A stretch of 64,000 nt of DNA, taken from NCBI GenBank assembly GCA_036274155.1, contig DASUGH010000056.1, forward strand, positions 20,767 to 84,766, given 5' to 3'. The position numbers and the translations under genes are program-made. The DNA is from Gp6-AA40 sp036274155 (GTDB taxonomy: Bacteria > Acidobacteriota > Vicinamibacteria > Vicinamibacterales > UBA2999). This document shows positions 9,301 to 17,212 of this stretch, one piece after another; within the stretch, counting starts at the first letter, position 1; each line of letters starts with the position of its first letter. The notes under the pieces were generated by a model. It saw only the letters and a list, made by a program, of their open reading frames with translations. It searched no databases and had not been told where the DNA came from.

Positions 9301-10512
9301 GAAATCGAAGAGCCGCTGCAAGCTGAGATTGGCCAGCGTGGCGGTGAAACGCGCCGTCGCCCTGACGTCGCGCACGCCGAGCGGCGACATCTCATAGCCG
9401 AAGCGCGCCCGGCCGCCATAGAGATCGGCGCTCGCGTCGGTGACCGCCAGCCGTCGCGGCGTCCATCGGACGGAGCCGCGCAGGTTGTCGAATCGATAAT
9501 CGTTGGCACCGACGTTGACGCCCGCCCGTCCGCTCGCGAACGTTCCAAAGAGTTCGCGTCCGGTCCCACTCGTCCCGCCGGGACGCCGCTCCTTGAAGAG
9601 ATGGAAATAGCCCTCGAAGCGTCCGGTGCCGGCAAGCTTGAACGATTCGTGGGCGAAAAAGAGCTCCCGCATCCGCTTGAAGTCCATCTCCGATTCGATG
9701 CGGAACATCATCTCGGGGAAGAACTTCAGGTTGACGTCGCCGGTGACCATCGACTTCGCGCCGTCGCTCGCCAGGGCGATTCTGTCGAACAGGATCCGGC
9801 TGCCATCGATCTTGAACGTCGAGTCGACCTCGGCGCCGAACGGCACGTAGTCCTGGATGGCGATCGTCCCGTTGGAGAAGCGCGCCTGCCCGCGATACTC
9901 GCCGGCGGGCTTCGCGACGATGATGTCGACGTTGCGCGTGACGATGCTCCACGGCGTCCCGTGGTCTTCATACGTGAACGCGCCGCGATGCGCCCGGACC
10001 CAGCGCAACGTGGTGGTCCACCCGCTCTTCCGATCTGAAGTCGGCTTCGGCGCCAGCTTCGGCAGATTGTGTTTCCCGCTCGGCAGCATCTCGAGATAGA
10101 TCTGCCAGTCGGTCATCTCGATCGAGTCGAGCACCACCTGTTTGTGGAACAGCGTGCTCCAGGCGAGCGTCACCTCGATGTGCTTTGCCGTGAGCCACGG
10201 ACGCGCTTCGGCCGTGAAGCCCTCGATCACGAGGTCGTCGATGAGAAACCTGCCGGTCCAGAGGCGGAAGCTCAGCCTGCCGATGTGCAGTGGGCGCTCC
10301 AAATACTTAAGGCCGGCCTGCTCGGCATACGATTTGGCGTCCTGGCCCAGAATCCGGACCGCCCCCATGTCGACCGTGATGCTCGTCACGATAGCAACCG
10401 CGAGAATGACGGCACACGTCGCCACCACGCGGCGCACGAACGTGCGCGCCGTCGAGATTGCCGGATGCGCGCCAAGCGCCCTGGCCCGGTGGTAGACCGT
10501 CGTCAACTTCAC
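6304..10512 (-). CDS. tamB: TamB-domain (DUF490) translocation/assembly module protein
   Basis: A 1402-residue AsmA/TamB-type protein. It has a single N-terminal membrane anchor (about residues 25-47, VVATCAVILAVAIVTSITVD), then a very long region of amphipathic beta repeats ('L.G.F......G.....G.V.L....'), and the conserved TamB C-terminal domain with 'YQQPFPNPNVLLSLLTGD', 'SDPPLSNPEIYALLISD' and the beta-barrel-like terminus EFRVRTAF. TamB proteins span the periplasm as a hydrophobic groove linking the inner membrane to TamA, serving phospholipid transport and beta-barrel assembly. The GTG start at 10512 is supported by GGAAG about 6 bp upstream. It lies 31 bp after the biotin carrier gene and overlaps the Omp85 gene by ATGA. 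Both AsmA-like ends are intact and the frame is uninterrupted. Confidence 0.93.
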   Translation of the reverse strand: MKLTTVYHRARALGAHPAISTARTFVRRVVATCAVILAVAIVTSITVDMGAVRILGQDAKSYAEQAGLKYLERPLHIGRLSFRLWTGRFLIDDLVIEGFTAEARPWLTAKHIEVTLAWSTLFHKQVVLDSIEMTDWQIYLEMLPSGKHNLPKLAPKPTSDRKSGWTTTLRWVRAHRGAFTYEDHGTPWSIVTRNVDIIVAKPAGEYRGQARFSNGTIAIQDYVPFGAEVDSTFKIDGSRILFDRIALASDGAKSMVTGDVNLKFFPEMMFRIESEMDFKRMRELFFAHESFKLAGTGRFEGYFHLFKERRPGGTSGTGRELFGTFASGRAGVNVGANDYRFDNLRGSVRWTPRRLAVTDASADLYGGRARFGYEMSPLGVRDVRATARFTATLANLSLQRLFDFYEVEGMRLAGGLSGTLNLKWPLGRYSAGYQLTSALHVTPPPGTTLMTEQLPVQLIEQGRLPRGPAAPLAPLIPIPVGGDLAFQMAPGSLRLLPSSLATQRTFVRFEGETTTGGAGSRIPFHVSSADWQESYRTFAAMLTALGSPTSTIEIGGYGAVDGLLLNDVRRPRIELASFSGEKMRAWDVEWGSVRGHGIIENGYADLKDTVITSGASTITADGRFSLGFPRKDGGEEINATVTLVNRPVVDLRHAFTFDRYPLDGLFSGEFHIVGNYRNPLGYGTMEIKDAVAYGEPLDSAKAAVALEGKGLRLTAFEMMKGGGRGSGAAYVDWDGMYSFDFASTVPIPVEAVKLVRDNAPEGLPLSGLIDFHAIGNGNFDSPHYTVTGTIRDLFVADEGIGQVNVKSLAITGDTMMLDAEVASPRLDVDILGTMNLDADREVDVRFNVNKTSLDPYVRAFDPRLSPFTTAIVSGVVNVKGPLARPETLAVSTHVTELDMRLFDYQLTNAGPFDIEFDRNTVRVAKPAGLFGNDTRLQISGEVGVEDETVSMSVSGLASLALLQAFDPRISSRGNATLSATISGALRDPVVRGTLQIENGRIRHFGAPLALEQISGPITFTETGVTVDGLTAELGRGGLVQFEGTIEKQGYLPGQMNITMSSVAGQGVRVNYPQGMRSAVDIERLTLRGTFPDMHLDGEVRVIDALYQQPFPNPNVLLSLLTGDTAPPVPQEEALSLPLTYDGILIRAESSIRVQNTGDLSARVKSSANLELRGTFDQPVLSGDMELDRGGEIRAFGKRYTVTQGTVYFTNPSKIEFSYDIEAEARVRVPGETYRITVNVRGSGNTLDGPPVFTSDPPLSNPEIYALLISDVPPGQDSELRRARGDTTTQDQFLRELAAQQLAAPISSPINQTVERTLGVNFSITPTLIDPNLQSARPEPGARMIITSQPSPQLFLTYARRMSASTRDELIVLEYDASDRWTWILSRNEDQTYAIEFRVRTAF

Positions 10513-10543
10513 CGCTTCCGTCGCCTCTCGTCCGCTCCCTCGA

Positions 10544-11098
10544 TCACGTCAGGACCACCAGCACCGTCTTCGGTTCGACGAGTGCCCCCTCCACGACGGC
10601 AACCTCGCTCACCGTGCCCCGCCGCGGCGAGCGCAGCTCGTTTTCCATCTTCATGGCCTCGACGACGACCAGCGGCTGGCGCGCCTCGACCTCGTCTCCA
10701 GGCTTGACCAGCACCTTGACGATTCTGCCCGGCATCGGCGCGGTGATGCGTGCCGGGCCCGTTCCTGCGGTTGACGCACCGTCGCTCTGCCTGATGCGTC
10801 CCCGCAGCTGCGGGACGGACACCTCGATAGCACGGCCGTCCACGACCACCGTGAACTGCCCGTCTCCCTGGTCCCCGATCCCGATGTCGTAGCTACGATA
10901 CGCACGGGTGGCGGCAGCGCCGTCCGCGTCATCCTGACGCCCCGCGCTGTCGGCCGGCGGGCCAACGAGCAGCAGCCAGCGCCCTCCCACGCGGGTCGCC
11001 ATGGCCTCGACGGTCCGCCCGTCGATGGTGATGATTCTCGCGTGACGAGACGAGCGCACCTCGACGGTTCGGAGCGTTCCGTTGATCTCGAGGTCCAC
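10544..11098 (-). CDS. Biotin carboxyl carrier domain protein of an acyl-CoA/pyruvate-type carboxylase
   Basis: A 184-residue carrier subunit. The C-terminal 75 residues form a biotinyl/lipoyl domain with the biotin acceptor in EAMKMENEL, preceded by 'APMPGRIVKVLVKPGDEV', as in propionyl- or methylcrotonyl-CoA carboxylase alpha subunits. The N-terminal part (about 1-100) is a beta-rich region resembling the BT domain linker of such enzymes, here on a separate polypeptide. The frame extends up to an ATG at 11170, but that would overlap the carboxylase gene by 71 bp. The GTG at 11098 starts one base after the upstream stop (TGA-C-GTG), so I prefer it; there is no strong ribosome binding site for either. 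It works with the biotin carboxylase immediately upstream. The carboxyltransferase is probably the one at 45344-46894. Confidence 0.87.
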   Translation of the reverse strand: MDLEINGTLRTVEVRSSRHARIITIDGRTVEAMATRVGGRWLLLVGPPADSAGRQDDADGAAATRAYRSYDIGIGDQGDGQFTVVVDGRAIEVSVPQLRGRIRQSDGASTAGTGPARITAPMPGRIVKVLVKPGDEVEARQPLVVVEAMKMENELRSPRRGTVSEVAVVEGALVEPKTVLVVLT

Positions 11099-11099
11099 G

Positions 11100-12683
11100 T
11101 CAGTGACGCAGCGCGTCGATCCGCGCTCGACGCTTCCATCCGCCTGCTCCACGCCCCTGGCTGCCGGCATCCATACCGACGAGGGAGCTGCCGCTCGGGT
11201 CGTTCACACGAGAGCGAGACCGAGTCGAGTCCCCACCGGCCGTCCGCGTCCCGAGCTCCAGCGCCAGGGCCATCGCTGCGACCTCTTCCAGTGACAGGTC
11301 CTGTTCGGAAAACGGCCGGCCCTGCCGCTGGTGCAAGAGTTCGTCCAGATACCCAGTATGGAACGCGCCCGCGTCGAAGGCGGGTTGGCGCAGCAGCCAT
11401 GTGAAAAAAGGGACCGTCGTGCGAATGCCGAGCACCTCGTACTCGCGGAGGGCCCGGCGCATCCGCGCGATGGCTTGTGCTCTATCCTGACCCCACGCGA
11501 TCAGCTTCGAGATCAGCGGATCGTAGTCAATCGGCACCTCCCCGCCCGCGTCGGCGCTCCCATCGTCGCGGATACCGGGACCGGCAGGTACGCGAAGCGC
11601 AGCGACCGGCCCCGGCGACGGCAGAAAGCCGGCGTCGGCGTCTTCGGCGTAGATCCGGCACTCGATCGCGTGTCCTCTGGGCGTCAACACCTCTCCGGCG
11701 TCGAGCGACAGCCGTTCGCCACGGGCGATCCGAATCTGCCATTCCACGAGGTCGACGCCGGTCACCGCCTCAGTGATTGGATGCTCGACCTGGAGCCGGG
11801 TGTTCATTTCGAGGAAGTAGAACCGCCCGCGCTCGTCCAGAAGGAACTCGATCGTCCCGGCGTTCGTGTATCCGGCCGCGCCCGCCACGGCAGCAGCCGC
11901 GCCCGCCAGGCGAGCGCGCAGCTCCGGGGAGACGCTCGGCGACGGAGTCTCTTCCAGCAGCTTCTGATGTCGACGCTGAATCGAGCACTCGCGCTCGACG
12001 AACGGCAGCACGGTGCCATGGTGATCGGCGAGCAGCTGCACCTCGACATGACGCGGACGTTCAAGCCGCTGTTCGAGGTAGATGGCCGAGTCGCCAAAGG
12101 CAGCTCCCGCTTCTGATCGCGCAGCACGGATGGCGCCCGGCAGCTCCTCCGGAACACCAACCGTGCGCATCCCTTTCCCGCCGCCGCCGGCCACGGCCTT
12201 GACCATGACTGGATAGCCGATCTCCGCGGCAGCCGCGGCGATATCGGCGGCGCTGGCGGTGACGGGAATGAAGTTTTTCGTTCCCGGAACGACCGGCACG
12301 CCGGCAGCAATCGCGGCGCCGCGGGCGGCCGTCTTGCTGCCCATGAGCTCGATGGCGTCGGCTGAGGGGCCGATGAAGGTGACGCCGGCGTCACGACAGG
12401 CAGCGGCGAACGCCGCATTCTCGGAGAGGAAGCCATAGCCCGGGTGCACGGCGTCGGCGCCGGAGGCGCGGACAGCGTCGAGAATCCTGTCCACGCGAAG
12501 GTAGCTTTCCGAAGCGGGGCTCGGGCCGAGATGGCACGCCTCATCCGCCATCCTGACGTGACGCGCGCCACGATCAGCGTCGGAATACACGGCCACGGAA
12601 GCCAGCCCCAGATCGCGGCACGCGCGGACGATACGCACGGCGATCTCGCCGCGGTTGGCGATCAGAATTTTGCGCAAGACCAA
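11100..12683 (-). CDS. Biotin carboxylase subunit of acyl-CoA carboxylase (AccC-like)
   Basis: A 527-residue ATP-grasp enzyme that carboxylates biotin using ATP and bicarbonate. It begins LRKILIANRGEIAVRI, the canonical AccC start, and contains 'HPGYGFLSENA', the glycine-rich ATP loop 'KAVAGGGGKGMR', the catalytic 'FLEMNTRLQVEHPITE' and 'RGHAIECRIYAED'. The C-terminal 60 residues (after about 470) are Ser/Arg/Gly-rich and absent from E. coli AccC, resembling a degenerate linker of alpha subunits that elsewhere continue into the BT and carrier domains. Start codons are TTG at 12683 or 12677, both plausible; TAGAAT at 12687-12692 on the same strand could be a -10 box very close to them. It is first in the operon that continues into the carrier, TamB, TamA and SurA-like genes. 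Confidence 0.94.
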   Translation of the reverse strand: MVLRKILIANRGEIAVRIVRACRDLGLASVAVYSDADRGARHVRMADEACHLGPSPASESYLRVDRILDAVRASGADAVHPGYGFLSENAAFAAACRDAGVTFIGPSADAIELMGSKTAARGAAIAAGVPVVPGTKNFIPVTASAADIAAAAAEIGYPVMVKAVAGGGGKGMRTVGVPEELPGAIRAARSEAGAAFGDSAIYLEQRLERPRHVEVQLLADHHGTVLPFVERECSIQRRHQKLLEETPSPSVSPELRARLAGAAAAVAGAAGYTNAGTIEFLLDERGRFYFLEMNTRLQVEHPITEAVTGVDLVEWQIRIARGERLSLDAGEVLTPRGHAIECRIYAEDADAGFLPSPGPVAALRVPAGPGIRDDGSADAGGEVPIDYDPLISKLIAWGQDRAQAIARMRRALREYEVLGIRTTVPFFTWLLRQPAFDAGAFHTGYLDELLHQRQGRPFSEQDLSLEEVAAMALALELGTRTAGGDSTRSRSRVNDPSGSSLVGMDAGSQGRGAGGWKRRARIDALRH

Positions 12684-12797
12684 GCGATTCTAGCACTTGC
12701 GTCTGCCGCGACGGCTGCCGAGATGCCTGTCACCATGGCCGGATCCCCGTGCGTCATCAGCGGCTGATTCGGTCACTGAGAGCGATTCACCTCCAGG

Positions 12798-12826
12798 TTG
12801 ACACGCTCGACGCCGAGCGCTAGCGT
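12798..12826 (+). promoter_or_regulatory. Candidate sigma-70-type promoter for the haem-propeller gene
   Basis: A perfect -35 hexamer TTGACA at 12798-12803 is followed after 17 bp by TAGCGT at 12821-12826, which keeps the TA and final T of the -10 consensus. Transcription would start near 12833, giving a leader of about 27 nt that contains the strong ribosome binding site GAGGAGG (12847-12853) before the ATG at 12860. The -10 match is weak, so confidence is moderate. Confidence 0.5.
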
Positions 12827-12859
12827 CCGCACGTTGGGCGAATCACGAGGAGGCTCAAG

Positions 12860-15025
12860 ATGGCCGGAAGAGCTTTGCATCTGCGAACGATGGTCGTCAC
12901 GGCGCTCAGCGTAGTGCTGGTCCTCGGCGGCATCGGCATTGGCCAGGTTGCCCCCCGCACGGTCTCCGTCGACAACGATGACATCGGTGGGGTCGTCACC
13001 GGGGCACGCGGTCCTGAAGCCGGCGTATGGGTCATCGCCGAGAGCACCGACCTCCCCACACGACTCATCAAAAGCGTGGTCACCGACGATCAGGGGCGGT
13101 ATCTGATTCCCGATCTGCCGAAGGCGAACTACGACATCTGGGTCCGCGGCTACGGGCTCGTCGACTCACCGAAGACGAAGTCGGCGCCCGGCAACGTGCT
13201 GGCGCTTTCCGCCGTGGCGGCGCCGAGCCCCAAGGCGGCCGCCGAGTACTACCCGGCGCAGTACTGGCTGGCGCTGCTGCAGGTTCCAGCAAAGAGCGAG
13301 TTCCCGGGCACGGGCCCCGGCGGAAACGGGATCTCGACCAACGTGAAAAGCCAGGGCGAGTGGATTCGGAACATCGTCAACACAGATGGCTGCACCGGGT
13401 GCCATCAGATGGGGAACCGCGCGACGCGTGAGATTCCGAAGGCGCTCGGCGCGTTTCCCTCGCCGGCTGCCGCATGGGATCGCCGTGTGCAGTCTGGTCA
13501 GGCAGGCGCCGGCATGAGCGCCCGCTTTTCGCAGGTAGGCCGCGACCGGGCTCTGGCGATGTGGGGCGACTGGTCCGAACGCATTGCGAAGGGCGAGCTC
13601 CCCACGGCCACGCCACCCAGACCGCAAGGCCAGGAGCGCAACGTCGTCGTGACGATGTGGGACTGGGCGGATCCGAAGACATACCTTCACGATGAGATCG
13701 CCAGCGACAAGCGCAATCCCACCGTGAACGCGAACGGCCCGATCTACGGCGCCCTCGAAGAAAGCGCCGACTACATGCCGGTCGTCGATCCGGTCCGCAA
13801 CACCGCGACCAAAGTGCAGCTTCAGGTCCGCGATCCACAGACGCCGGGCCCGCCCGCCCCGGCGAAGCCCTCGGCCTACTGGGGCGAAGAAGCGATCTGG
13901 TCTGCGAAGACGACGGCACACAGCTTTGCGATGGACGAACAGGCGCGCGTCTGGGTGGCCGCGCGAATCCGTCCTGCGCAGACGCCGGCGTTCTGCCGCC
14001 AGGGCTCGAAGCATCCATCGGCGGTGGCGTATCCGCTCGCCCAGAGCAATCGCCAGATGCAGCTCTACGACCCGAAGTCGAAACAGGTGACAACGATCGA
14101 CACCTGCTTCGGCACGCATCACCTGAACTTCGATAACAACGGCGTGTTGTGGTTCACCGGCGGCGGTCCGGTGGAAGGCTGGTTCGACACCAGGATCTAC
14201 GACAAAACCAAGGACGAGGCACAGGCGCAGGGCTGGACGGTGTTCGTGCTCGACACCAACGGCAACGGCAAACGGGATGCGTACGTCGAGCCGGATCAGC
14301 CGATCGATCCCGCGAAAGACAAGCGCATCAACGCGCCGTTCTACGGCGTGGCTCCGAGCCCCGCGGACGGGTCGATCTGGGGATCCGTCATGGGCATGCC
14401 TGGTTCGCTCGTCCGGCTGGTGCCGGGGACGAATCCGTCGACGACCGCGCTCTCCGAGATTTACGAAGTGCCCTGGAACAACCCGAAGGCTTCCGCTCAG
14501 GGCTACGCGCCTCGTGGAATGGACGTCGACAGCAACGGCGTGGTGTGGACCGTCCTGTCGAGCGGCCATCTCGCCAGCTTCGATCGCCGGAAGTGCAAGG
14601 GACCGCTCAACGGTCCGACCGCGACCGGTCAGCACTGCCCGGAAGGCTGGACGCTTCACGCACTGCCCGGCCCGAACTATAAAGGCGCCACCGAATCCGG
14701 CAGCGCCGACTCGGCGTACTACAACTTCGTCGATCGCTTCAACATGCTCGGTCTTGGAAAAGACGTGTCGCTCGCGACCGGCAACGAGTCGGAGGGGCTG
14801 CTCGCACTCGTCGACGGGAAGTTCCTGACCTTCCGAGTGCCTTACCCGATGGGCTTCTATGCCAAGGGCATGGATGGGCGTATCGACGATCCGAAGGCCG
14901 GCTGGAAGGGTAAGGCGATCTGGACGACGTACGCCACGCGGGCGCCGTTCCACACCGAGACCGGAAAGGGCACGACGAGCAAGCTGGTGAAGTTCCAGGT
15001 CCGACAGAGTCCGCTGGACAAGTAG
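12860..15025 (+). CDS. Periplasmic carboxypeptidase-regulatory-like / haem-binding / beta-propeller protein
   Basis: A 721-residue exported protein with a composite architecture. There is an N-terminal signal/anchor (about 10-30), a CarboxypepD_reg-like beta-sandwich (about 40-100, 'GGVVTGARGPEAGVWVIAES' then 'D..GRYLIPDLP'), a single c-type haem site CTGCH at 178-182, and a large propeller-like C-terminal region (about 330-715). That region has repeated 'G.LW/VVWT....G.....D' strands as in streptogramin-lyase (Vgb)-like propellers. The start is fixed by GAGGAGG 6 bp upstream. Covalent haem implies periplasmic maturation, and the protein probably passes electrons or oxidises a substrate together with the cytochrome and quinoprotein encoded at 17-21 kb. 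Its substrate cannot be inferred. Confidence 0.82.
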   Translation: MAGRALHLRTMVVTALSVVLVLGGIGIGQVAPRTVSVDNDDIGGVVTGARGPEAGVWVIAESTDLPTRLIKSVVTDDQGRYLIPDLPKANYDIWVRGYGLVDSPKTKSAPGNVLALSAVAAPSPKAAAEYYPAQYWLALLQVPAKSEFPGTGPGGNGISTNVKSQGEWIRNIVNTDGCTGCHQMGNRATREIPKALGAFPSPAAAWDRRVQSGQAGAGMSARFSQVGRDRALAMWGDWSERIAKGELPTATPPRPQGQERNVVVTMWDWADPKTYLHDEIASDKRNPTVNANGPIYGALEESADYMPVVDPVRNTATKVQLQVRDPQTPGPPAPAKPSAYWGEEAIWSAKTTAHSFAMDEQARVWVAARIRPAQTPAFCRQGSKHPSAVAYPLAQSNRQMQLYDPKSKQVTTIDTCFGTHHLNFDNNGVLWFTGGGPVEGWFDTRIYDKTKDEAQAQGWTVFVLDTNGNGKRDAYVEPDQPIDPAKDKRINAPFYGVAPSPADGSIWGSVMGMPGSLVRLVPGTNPSTTALSEIYEVPWNNPKASAQGYAPRGMDVDSNGVVWTVLSSGHLASFDRRKCKGPLNGPTATGQHCPEGWTLHALPGPNYKGATESGSADSAYYNFVDRFNMLGLGKDVSLATGNESEGLLALVDGKFLTFRVPYPMGFYAKGMDGRIDDPKAGWKGKAIWTTYATRAPFHTETGKGTTSKLVKFQVRQSPLDK

Positions 15026-15084
15026 ACACGCTGGACATCGGCTGAAGCGTGAGACCCCAGCCTGCCGCGAGCTCCGCGGCTGCG

Positions 15085-15090
15085 TATAAT
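15085..15090 (+). promoter_or_regulatory. Perfect -10 box TATAAT immediately before a start codon
   Basis: TATAAT at 15085-15090 ends 7 bp before the ATG at 15098, so transcription would start at or next to the start codon and give a leaderless mRNA. No good -35 element is visible at the expected distance. A similar arrangement occurs at 44634-44648. Confidence 0.5.
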
Positions 15091-15097
15091 GCTTCGG

Positions 15098-15319
15098 ATG
15101 GCTGAGGTTTCGCGCAACCGGGCGGCGCGGATCGTCACTCGCCGCTTCGCGTCATCCGCGGAGGCAGATCGACACGACCTGGAGTACTGGCTGCAGATAC
15201 CGGAGCGTGATCGCGTACTACAGGCCTGGCGGCTCAGTCAGGAGCTCTGGAAACTCCGCGGCGAATGGCGCGATGAACCCGGACTTTGTCGATCTGTTGC
15301 GCGCGTTCATCGCCGCTGA
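15098..15319 (+). CDS. Small putative partner protein of a nucleotidyltransferase (possible antitoxin-like)
   Basis: A 73-residue charged, helical protein: basic N-terminus (VSRNRAARIVTRRF), then 'EYWLQIPERDRVLQAWRLSQ'. I do not recognise a named domain. It overlaps the downstream nucleotidyltransferase gene by 47 bp in another frame, which usually marks a co-translated two-gene module. It starts at ATG 15098 (an ATG at 15089 would also be in frame), just behind a TATAAT box. Short helical proteins preceding AbiEii/MNT-like nucleotidyltransferases are often the paired component of toxin-antitoxin-type systems; that role here is inference. Confidence 0.6.
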   Translation: MAEVSRNRAARIVTRRFASSAEADRHDLEYWLQIPERDRVLQAWRLSQELWKLRGEWRDEPGLCRSVARVHRR

Positions 15320-15704
15320 CGTTCGCTTCCTCATTGTGGGAGCCTACGCACTTGCGCTGCACGGTCGGCCGCGAGCGACGGGCGACCTCGATGTCTGGGT
15401 CGACGCGACACCGCAGAATGCCGTGCGCGTCATCAATGCGCTCACAGCCTTCGGCGCTCCGCTCGCAGACGTCTCCGTCGACGACTTCAGCCGCGAGGGC
15501 GTGACCTACCAGATTGGCGTCGCACCGGCGCGCATCGACATCTTGACCGAGCTGACGGGTCTCACGTTCGCCGAGGCATGGCCGGATCGGATGCGGCGTC
15601 CGTTTGGGGAGATCGAAGTCGACTTCATCGGTCGCACCGCCTTCATCCGCAACAAGCGGGCAACCGGTCGGGCGAAGGACCTCGCCGACATCGAAGGGTT
15701 GTAG
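15273..15704 (+). CDS. Nucleotidyltransferase-fold protein (AbiEii/DUF6036-like)
   Basis: A 143-residue protein of the polymerase-beta-like nucleotidyltransferase fold. The pattern 'FLIVGAYALALHGRPRATGDLDVWVD' (about 18-43) contains the helix-G-turn and the D-x-D metal motif (DLD), and a third acidic strand is 'GEIEVDFIGR'. The C-terminal 'KRATGRAKDLADIEGL' is typical of family members. Such proteins transfer a nucleotide to an RNA or protein target and frequently act as toxin components. The ATG at 15273 lies inside the preceding small gene, and a longer frame from 15207 is unlikely. The stop is 20 bp from the convergent stop of the membrane protein. Confidence 0.8.
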   Translation: MNPDFVDLLRAFIAADVRFLIVGAYALALHGRPRATGDLDVWVDATPQNAVRVINALTAFGAPLADVSVDDFSREGVTYQIGVAPARIDILTELTGLTFAEAWPDRMRRPFGEIEVDFIGRTAFIRNKRATGRAKDLADIEGL

Positions 15705-15723
15705 CGATCCGGAGTAAGTCTCC

Positions 15724-17154
15724 TTATTGAGAGGGCGCCGAAGCATCACGACCGCGCCGTGCCAGCAGCATCGACATCGCTGCCCAGGCGATCAGGAACA
15801 CGACGAATCGGAGCGCCAGGACAGACGGCCCGTTCCACGCCGGAAGCATTCGCTGCAGCGCCGGCACCGATTCGAGCAGCGCACTGGTGCCGTCTTCGTA
15901 ATTCCACAACGCTTTGGGCCACTGCCACACGACCGCATCGATCACGATCTGCAGGCTGACGATCGCGGCAATCACCGCGGCTCGAACACCGCGGACCGAA
16001 CGAGTCCAGGCTACGACCGGAACGGCGAGGAGCGGCACGACAGGCATCACCATCCGTGCCGGCGGCGACCAGCCGCCGATCCAGCCATGGATGTTGATGT
16101 ACGGCACGACGACCGTGACGCCGTAAGCGGCTGCCAGCAGGAACGCGGGGCGCACGCCGGGCCGCTCGCGCGTGCGGCGGTCGAGCAGCGACGGCGCGGC
16201 GAGCAGGTAAATCGGCGCGTAGGTCAGCAATCCGAACTCCTGATCGAACAGCAGGCCGGTGGTCCGTACGAACATCTCGCGCACGGCGTCTGACAGCGGC
16301 ATGGCCGCATCCCCCGCGACCGCCATCGGCGTCGTCAGCCACGTTCCCCAGAACGCATGAACGATGGCGGCGCGCAGCAGCAGGAGCGCCGCGAGCGCGG
16401 CGCCCCATGCCGTCCACTCGCGACTCGAACCGCGCGTGCGAGAGAGGCGCACCGCGCTCCACGCAATCAACGCCGCCACCGCGGCGATATTCCTCACGTG
16501 GAGCAGCAGCAGGAATCCGATGGCTGCGCCGACCAGGAACCAGGGCGGCCGCCGTTCGTCGGGGTCGCTGAGCAGCCGGAACAGCCAGAGGATGATCAGT
16601 GCCGACGGAAGCTCGGTAAAAAACAGAAACGCCAGCGAAAGCACCGGGGGCGACAGCGCAATCAGCATCGCCCAGCACTGCGCCGCGGCGTCGGATGCAG
16701 CGGAGCGGCGGAAGATCTCGAACAGTTGCAGCGCCAGCGCGACAGCGATGACCGCCATGGCAAGGCTGATCAGATGCCGGAAGATCAGGATGTCATCCAG
16801 GCGCGCCCGCTTCAGCAGCGCCGCAGGCAGCGTCCGCGCGAGCCATTCGGCCAGCGGATAGACGATGCGGACGTAAGGGGCGAACACGATCGGCAGGCCG
16901 ACGTCGTGCGCGGGGCGAAGGACACCGCCGATGCCAGGCCGGGCGTGATCGTCCGGCGTCAGCGTGCCGCCGCCGATCAGGTTCCCCGGCATCGCATAGT
17001 TGTTCGCCAGATCGAAGTCGCCGTCGAAAGCGAGCGACTGGGCGGCGATCAGATAGTGCGCCTCGTCGCCGGACCCGGCGAAGGTGCCGTGGGTGATGAG
17101 ACCCCAGATGGCGAGAAACACGACAGCGGCGATCACCCGGCGGCGGACGCGCAC
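15724..17154 (-). CDS. Polytopic membrane protein, glycosyltransferase-39-like
   Basis: A 476-residue integral membrane protein with about ten to twelve hydrophobic segments. An early acidic loop 'GSGDEAHYLIAAQSL' (about 27-41) matches the D-E motif of the first extracytoplasmic loop in GT-C/PMT-type lipid-linked glycosyltransferases. The next loop contains 'DFDLANNYAMPGN' and 'HDVGLPIVFAPY', also typical of this group. Members move a sugar from a polyprenyl phosphate carrier to lipid or protein. The GTG start at 17154 has no clear ribosome binding site. It is divergent from the cytochrome c gene, with 58 bp between them. No acceptor can be proposed. Confidence 0.68.
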   Translation of the reverse strand: MRVRRRVIAAVVFLAIWGLITHGTFAGSGDEAHYLIAAQSLAFDGDFDLANNYAMPGNLIGGGTLTPDDHARPGIGGVLRPAHDVGLPIVFAPYVRIVYPLAEWLARTLPAALLKRARLDDILIFRHLISLAMAVIAVALALQLFEIFRRSAASDAAAQCWAMLIALSPPVLSLAFLFFTELPSALIILWLFRLLSDPDERRPPWFLVGAAIGFLLLLHVRNIAAVAALIAWSAVRLSRTRGSSREWTAWGAALAALLLLRAAIVHAFWGTWLTTPMAVAGDAAMPLSDAVREMFVRTTGLLFDQEFGLLTYAPIYLLAAPSLLDRRTRERPGVRPAFLLAAAYGVTVVVPYINIHGWIGGWSPPARMVMPVVPLLAVPVVAWTRSVRGVRAAVIAAIVSLQIVIDAVVWQWPKALWNYEDGTSALLESVPALQRMLPAWNGPSVLALRFVVFLIAWAAMSMLLARRGRDASAPSQ

Positions 17155-17212
17155 CGCAGCATCATGTCATCAGTCGCGCGCCTCGCGGTCCACAGCGGTT
17201 ACCATCTGCTGT

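Noticed and set aside
13166..14953. A 595-codon minus-strand frame opposite the haem-propeller gene
   Set aside because: Antisense shadow; the plus-strand protein has a signal peptide, haem motif and ribosome binding site.
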